From Bradyrhizobium sp. RD5-C2 (GTDB lineage Bacteria > Pseudomonadota > Alphaproteobacteria > Rhizobiales > Xanthobacteraceae): DNA of 64,000 bases. The translations under genes were made by a program, and so were the position numbers. Of this stretch, positions 60,159 to 64,000 are shown piece after piece; the first letter of the stretch is position 1, and each line of letters starts with the position of its first letter. The stretch is taken from contig NZ_BOVL01000010.1 in the NCBI RefSeq assembly GCF_019972155.1, positions 277,985 through 341,984 on the forward strand. The letters run 5' to 3'. The notes beneath the pieces are model-generated. The model was not told where the DNA came from. It ran no database searches and saw nothing but the letters and a program-made list of their open reading frames with translations.

Positions 60159-61388
60159 ATGCCTGATACACTGATCAAGGTCGATCTCAGCAAGTCGGCC
60201 TATGAAAACGACAAGATTCACAATCGCTGGCATCCGGAAGTTCCGATCGTCGAGTGGGTCAGCCCGGGCGACGACTTCATCATCGAGACCGTCGACTGGA
60301 CCGGCGGCTTCATCAAGAACAATGATTCCGCTGACGACGTGCGCGACATCGATCTGTCGATCGTGCATTTCCTGTCCGGTCCGATCGGCGTCAAGGGGGC
60401 GGAGCCCGGCGATCTTCTCGTCGTCGACCTGCTCGACGTCGGTCCGTTGAAGGAGAGCCTGTGGGGCTTCAACGGCTTCTTCTCCAAGCAGAATGGCGGC
60501 GGCTTCCTCACCGATCACTTCCCGCTGGCGCAGAAGTCGATCTGGGACATCAAGGGCCTCTACACCTCGTCGCGTCACATCCCCGGCGTCAACTTCGCCG
60601 GCCTGATCCATCCCGGCCTGATCGGCTGTCTGCCCGACGCCAAGATGCTGGCGGCCTGGAACAAGCGCGAAGCCGAACTGATCGCGACCAACCCGACCCG
60701 CGTGCCGGGCCTCGCCAATCCGCCGTTCGCGCCGACCGCGCATGCCGGCCAGGCCAAGGGTGACGTCAAGGCCAAGATCGGTCTTGAGGGCGCCCGCACC
60801 GTGCCGCCGCGCGAGCACGGCGGCAATTGCGACATCAAGGATCTGTCGCGCGGCTCGAAGATCTACTTCCCGGTCTATGTGCCGGGCGGCGGGCTCTCGA
60901 TGGGTGATTTGCATTTCAGCCAGGGCGACGGCGAGATCACGTTCTGCGGCGCCATCGAGATGGCCGGCTGGCTGCACATCAAGGTCGACGTCATCAAGGA
61001 CGGCGTCTCGAAGTATGGCATCAAGAACCCCGTGTTCAAGCCGTCGCCGATCACGCCGAACTACAAGGACTATCTGATCTTCGAAGGCATCTCGGTCGAC
61101 GAGGCCGGCAAGCAGCACTATCTCGACGTCCATATCGCCTATCGCCAGGCCTGTTTGAACGCGATCGAATATCTGAAGAAGTTCGGCTACTCCGGCGCCC
61201 AGGCCTATTCGATCCTCGGCACAGCGCCGTGCCAGGGCCACATCTCCGGCGTCGTCGACGTGCCCAACGCCTGCGCCACGCTGTGGCTGCCGACCGAGAT
61301 CTTCGACTTCGACATCATGCCGTCGTCGGCCGGACCGATCAAACACATCAAGGGCGACGTTCAGATGCCGATCTCGCCCGACAAGTGA
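60159..61388 (+). CDS. fmdA: Formamidase FmdA
   Basis: 409 residues of the FmdA/AmdA family. LIKVDLSKSAYENDKIHNRW, VKGAEPGDLLVVDLLDVGPL, VPPREHGGNCDIKDLSRGSK, FPVYVPGGGLSMGDLHFSQG, GDGEITFCGAIEMAG. The enzyme hydrolyses formamide (EC 3.5.1.49) to formate and ammonia. The ATG follows GAAGGGGAG. Located after urtABCDE and before fmdB, mirroring the fmd operon organisation known from Methylophilus. Confidence 0.95.
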   Translation: MPDTLIKVDLSKSAYENDKIHNRWHPEVPIVEWVSPGDDFIIETVDWTGGFIKNNDSADDVRDIDLSIVHFLSGPIGVKGAEPGDLLVVDLLDVGPLKESLWGFNGFFSKQNGGGFLTDHFPLAQKSIWDIKGLYTSSRHIPGVNFAGLIHPGLIGCLPDAKMLAAWNKREAELIATNPTRVPGLANPPFAPTAHAGQAKGDVKAKIGLEGARTVPPREHGGNCDIKDLSRGSKIYFPVYVPGGGLSMGDLHFSQGDGEITFCGAIEMAGWLHIKVDVIKDGVSKYGIKNPVFKPSPITPNYKDYLIFEGISVDEAGKQHYLDVHIAYRQACLNAIEYLKKFGYSGAQAYSILGTAPCQGHISGVVDVPNACATLWLPTEIFDFDIMPSSAGPIKHIKGDVQMPISPDK

Positions 61389-61484
61389 TCCGTGATCCCT
61401 GCGCGAAGGGTGCGGGACGGCTGCGTATTGGCCGCCCCGCATCCATCGCCGGACGTCAGACACGACTGCGCAAGGATTAACGAA

Positions 61485-61835
61485 ATGCCGATCTACGAAT
61501 ATCTCTGCAACGATTGCGGCCCGTTCACCGATATGCGGCCGATGGCGGAATGCGACCTGCCGCAGGACTGCCCGCGATGCGAGACGACGTCGCCGCGCGT
61601 GATCCTGACTGCCCCGGCGTTCTTCTGCATGCCCTCGGACAAGCGCAAGGCGTACGCCACCAACGAGCAGAGCCGGCACGCGCCGAAGACGCTCGATCAG
61701 TACAAGGCCGCGCACGGCCCGGGCTGCGGCTGCTGCTCCACGACGGGAAAGAAGAAGCCGGCACGGCTGATGACCAAGACCAAGAGCGGCGCCAAGGGTT
61801 TTCCGACCGCGCGTCCCTGGATGATCAGCCACTGA
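61485..61835 (+). CDS. fmdB: FmdB-family zinc-ribbon protein
   Basis: 116 residues. The N-terminal MPIYEYLCNDCGPFTDMRPM and the second knuckle QDCPRCETTSPRVI give the FmdB zinc ribbon. A basic C-terminal part contains a Cys cluster (GPGCGCCSTTGKKK) and an end ARPWMISH. FmdB was described as a putative regulatory protein of formamidase operons. It is 96 bases after fmdA. Confidence 0.88.
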   Translation: MPIYEYLCNDCGPFTDMRPMAECDLPQDCPRCETTSPRVILTAPAFFCMPSDKRKAYATNEQSRHAPKTLDQYKAAHGPGCGCCSTTGKKKPARLMTKTKSGAKGFPTARPWMISH

Positions 61836-61877
61836 CAGCGCAGCCAATCGTCGGTTTTCCTCAAACTGGCGCTGCTT

Positions 61878-61967
61878 CGTCATGGCCGGGCTTGTCCCGG
61901 CCATCCACGTCTTTCTTGCCCGATCGAAGCAGGGACGTGGATGCCCGGCACAAGGCCGGGCATGACG
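61878..61967. repeat. Rhizobial palindromic intergenic repeat
   Basis: CGTCATGGCCGGGCTTGTCC and, near the end, CACAAGGCCGGGCATGACG are inverted; an inner pair ATCCACGTC / GACGTGGAT completes a long hairpin of about 90 bases. This repeat type is very common in Bradyrhizobium intergenic regions. It separates fmdB from the convergent ABC transporter. Confidence 0.75.
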
Positions 61968-62017
61968 GAGCTAGTCAAGAAATCTCGATGTCATTGCTCG
62001 CACCTCGAAACGGGCTC

Positions 62018-62803
62018 TCAGGCCTGTTCGACGACCTTCAAGGCCTCGGTGCGGATCTCCTCGACCAGCCGCTCCTTTAGCGCGACGAATTCGGGCGTCG
62101 TCTTGATCTTGTAGGAGCGCGGATGCGGCAGGTCGACTGCGATTTCGGCCTTGACGCGGCCGGGACGGGCGCTCATGACGATGACGCGGCTGCCGAGGAA
62201 GATCGCTTCCTCGATATCGTGGGTGACGAACAGCACCGTCTTCTGGTCGCGCTCCCAGATCCCGAGCAGCATCTCCTGCATCAGTGCCCGCGTCTGGTTG
62301 TCGAGCGCGCCGAACGGTTCGTCGAGCAGCAGGATCTTCGGATCATTGGCCAGCGCGCGGGCGATCGCGGTGCGCTGCTGCATGCCGCCCGACAGCTGCT
62401 TGGGCCAGTGGTTCTCGAAGCCGGATAGCCCGACGCGGCGGATGAACGCGTCGGCGATGTCATGGCGCCCTTGTTGCGGAACGCCGCGCTCGCGCAGGCC
62501 GAAGGCGATGTTCTCCCGCACCGTCAGCCAGGGAAACAGGGTGTAGGACTGAAACACCATGCCGCGATCGGCGCCGGGGCCGGTGACTTCGCGGCCGTCG
62601 AGCGTGACGCGCCCGCTGGTCGGCCGGTCGAGCCCGGCGATGATCCGGAGCAGGGTGGATTTTCCGCAGCCGGACGGCCCGAGGATGGTGACGAAGTCGT
62701 TGTCACCGACGTCGAGCGTGGTCGGCTCGAGCGCCCTTGTCGGCGCGTTGCCCGCGCGGGCCGGGAAGGTTCGCGAAACCTGATCGATCCTGAGCGCGGT
62801 CAT
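62018..62803 (-). CDS. NitT/TauT-type ABC transporter ATP-binding protein
   Basis: 261 residues. Walker A GPSGCGKSTLLRIIAG, Q-loop VFQSYTLFPWLTVRENIAFG, signature LSGGMQQRTAIARALA, Walker B ILLLDEPFGALDNQTRALMQ, switch His in FVTHDIEEAIFLGSRVIVMS. SsuB/TauB/NrtD class, for small anions, sulfonates or similar. Its start overlaps the permease stop (ATGA). Confidence 0.93.
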   Translation of the reverse strand: MTALRIDQVSRTFPARAGNAPTRALEPTTLDVGDNDFVTILGPSGCGKSTLLRIIAGLDRPTSGRVTLDGREVTGPGADRGMVFQSYTLFPWLTVRENIAFGLRERGVPQQGRHDIADAFIRRVGLSGFENHWPKQLSGGMQQRTAIARALANDPKILLLDEPFGALDNQTRALMQEMLLGIWERDQKTVLFVTHDIEEAIFLGSRVIVMSARPGRVKAEIAVDLPHPRSYKIKTTPEFVALKERLVEEIRTEALKVVEQA

Positions 62804-63573
62804 GCGAGCTTCCACGGGAACAGCCAGGCGTTGAACGCCTTGAACAGGAAATCGGAGACCAGGCCGATCAGCCCGATGACGATGATGCCGAAGATAATCT
62901 GGCCGGTGTTGAGCAGCGCCTGGCTGTCGGTGATCATGTGTCCGATGCCGGACGACGAGCCGATCAGTTCGGCCACGATCACGTAAGTCCAGGCCCAGCC
63001 CAGCACCAGCCTCAGGATCTCGGCGATCTCGGGCGCGGCTGAGGGAAGCAGCACGCGGCGGATGACACCGCTGTCGCGGGCGCCGAGCGTGTAGGCGGCT
63101 TCGACCAGGTCGCGCCGTGTGGCACCCACCGTGACGGCCACCATCAGGATGATCTGGAACACAGCGCCGATGAAGATCACCAGCAGCTTCTGCAATTCGC
63201 CGATGCCAGCCCACAGGATCAACAGCGGGATGAAGGCGGATGCCGGCAGATAGCGCGCAAAGGAGACGAAGGGCTCGAGAAAGGCCTCGACCGGCTTGTA
63301 GGCCCCCATCAGCACACCGAGCGGCACTGCGATGATGGCGGCTAGAGCAAAGCCGCCGATCACGCGCCAGATCGTCATTCCGATGTCGAACAGGAAGCCT
63401 TGTTTGGCGAGCAGCTCATAGCCTTCCTGCACCATAGTGAGCGGGTTGGCGAGGAATGTCTTCGACACATGGCCGCCGAACGTCGCCCAGGACCAGAGGG
63501 CGACGAACAGCACGAAGAAGGCGAGGCCATAGGTCACGCGCTGCTTCGATGTTGTGGGCTCGAGGGGACGCAT
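62800..63573 (-). CDS. NitT/TauT-type ABC transporter permease
   Basis: 257 residues, about six transmembrane helices. IGMTIWRVIGGFALAAIIAV, LPASAFIPLLILWAGIGELQ, EAAYTLGARDSGVIRRVLLP (the EAA loop that contacts the ATPase) and SSSGIGHMI are SsuC/TauC signatures. The ATG at 63573 is preferred to a TTG at 63576. Confidence 0.93.
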   Translation of the reverse strand: MRPLEPTTSKQRVTYGLAFFVLFVALWSWATFGGHVSKTFLANPLTMVQEGYELLAKQGFLFDIGMTIWRVIGGFALAAIIAVPLGVLMGAYKPVEAFLEPFVSFARYLPASAFIPLLILWAGIGELQKLLVIFIGAVFQIILMVAVTVGATRRDLVEAAYTLGARDSGVIRRVLLPSAAPEIAEILRLVLGWAWTYVIVAELIGSSSGIGHMITDSQALLNTGQIIFGIIVIGLIGLVSDFLFKAFNAWLFPWKLA

Positions 63574-63651
63574 CAATTGATCCGGGCGTATCTCATGCGC
63601 CGGTCCCGCTCGCTCTGCCGCGAGGCGGGACCGGCCGTAATGATTGTTGCG

Positions 63652-64000
63652 TTACTTGATGAAGCTCGCGTCGTAGATGTCCTCGACCTTCGGCGCGGCT
63701 TTGATGATGCCGACCTCGAGCAGGAGCTCCGCGGCGTCCTTGTTGAAGGTGAGGAAGTCGCCGGCGAAGAATTTCTGGTTGGCGGCCTTGTCCTGCCAGC
63801 GCAGATACTTTGCCGAGTTGCCGAACTGCTCGCCCGACTGCTTCACATCGGCGCCCATGATCTCATAGGCCTTGGCCTGGTCCTTGGCGATCATGTCGAG
63901 CGCCTCGAAATAGCTGTTGGCCAGCGCCTGCGCCGCCTTCGGATTGTCGGTCAGGAATTTCGGCGTGCAGCCGAACGTGTCCATCACGATCGGATAGTCG
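63652..64000 (-). CDS. ABC transporter substrate-binding protein, C-terminal part (5' end outside window)
   Basis: Only the last 115 residues are present: DTFGCTPKFLTDNPKAAQAL, MGADVKQSGEQFGNSAKYLR, FNKDAAELLLEVGIIKAAPK, ending YDASFIK. This is the C-terminal lobe of a NitT/TauT (NMT1/THI5-like) binding protein and belongs with the permease and ATPase downstream. The signal peptide and ligand pocket lie beyond the window, so the substrate cannot be inferred. Confidence 0.88.
   Translation of the reverse strand, partial: DYPIVMDTFGCTPKFLTDNPKAAQALANSYFEALDMIAKDQAKAYEIMGADVKQSGEQFGNSAKYLRWQDKAANQKFFAGDFLTFNKDAAELLLEVGIIKAAPKVEDIYDASFIK

Noticed and set aside
60129..61904. 591-codon minus-strand ORF opposite fmdA and fmdB
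   Set aside because: Antisense of two recognisable genes and composed of low-information Asp/Arg/Val sequence.
1..64000. CRISPR array or long tandem repeats
   Set aside because: No regularly spaced 25-40 base repeats were noticed anywhere; only isolated palindromic repeats and the short motif cluster at 7209-7299.

Overview
The window looks like chromosome of a Bradyrhizobium-type alphaproteobacterium (Hyphomicrobiales, Nitrobacteraceae). Evidence: GC-rich coding with strong third-position GC, so nearly every gene throws long antisense shadow ORFs; a complete-looking aerobic cobalamin block in Pseudomonas denitrificans nomenclature; a urea/short-amide ABC operon followed by formamidase; and several palindromic repeats of types common in this group (17238-17354, 60075-60122, 61878-61967). 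No rRNA, tRNA or CRISPR array was seen.

Layout. 1-6785: end of an arylsulfatase, a YiaW/microprotein/YiaV-like membrane-export operon, an MltF-like lytic transglycosylase, an HdeA-like periplasmic protein and a Cache-domain adenylate cyclase. About 6790-14300: an accessory island with a serine recombinase behind repeated motifs, a LysM-like protein with a hydrophobic core, a frameshifted zinc-ribbon-type pseudogene, an orphan PD-(D/E)XK nuclease-like protein, a frameshifted two-helix membrane protein, and a tyrosine integrase coupled to a 62-residue partner. The integrase end abuts a substrate-binding-protein gene that has lost its 3' end. 14230-25237: catabolic genes. A Baeyer-Villiger monooxygenase and a cupin each follow a LacI-type palindrome, with a LacI regulator next door. 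A LysR regulator is divergent from a five-gene unit (CoA-transferase, ABC binding protein, DsbA-like isomerase, GST, second CoA-transferase).

25263-45986: cobalt uptake and B12 synthesis. The minus-strand unit cobP-bluB-orf114-cbtB-cbtA; cobD-cobC; cobO-cobQ on the minus strand; then a cobalamin riboswitch driving DUF1636-cobW-cobN-cobG-cobH-cobI-cobJ, followed by cobK (minus) and cobL-cobE-cobM-cobB-cobA-cobF. Most neighbours overlap by ATGA. cobS, cobT and cobV are not in the window.

46023-50539: a redox-stress neighbourhood (zinc-ribbon protein, RclC-like membrane protein, AhpD-like protein, RclR-like AraC regulator, peroxiredoxin, LysR regulator). 50636-61835: a nitrogen-scavenging locus. 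An NCS1-transporter/hybrid histidine kinase fusion and a LuxR-type response regulator are divergent from urtABCDE-fmdA-fmdB, so a substrate-sensing two-component system sits beside a urea/amide importer and an enzyme that releases ammonia from formamide. 62018-64000: a NitT/TauT-type ABC importer whose binding protein runs off the window.
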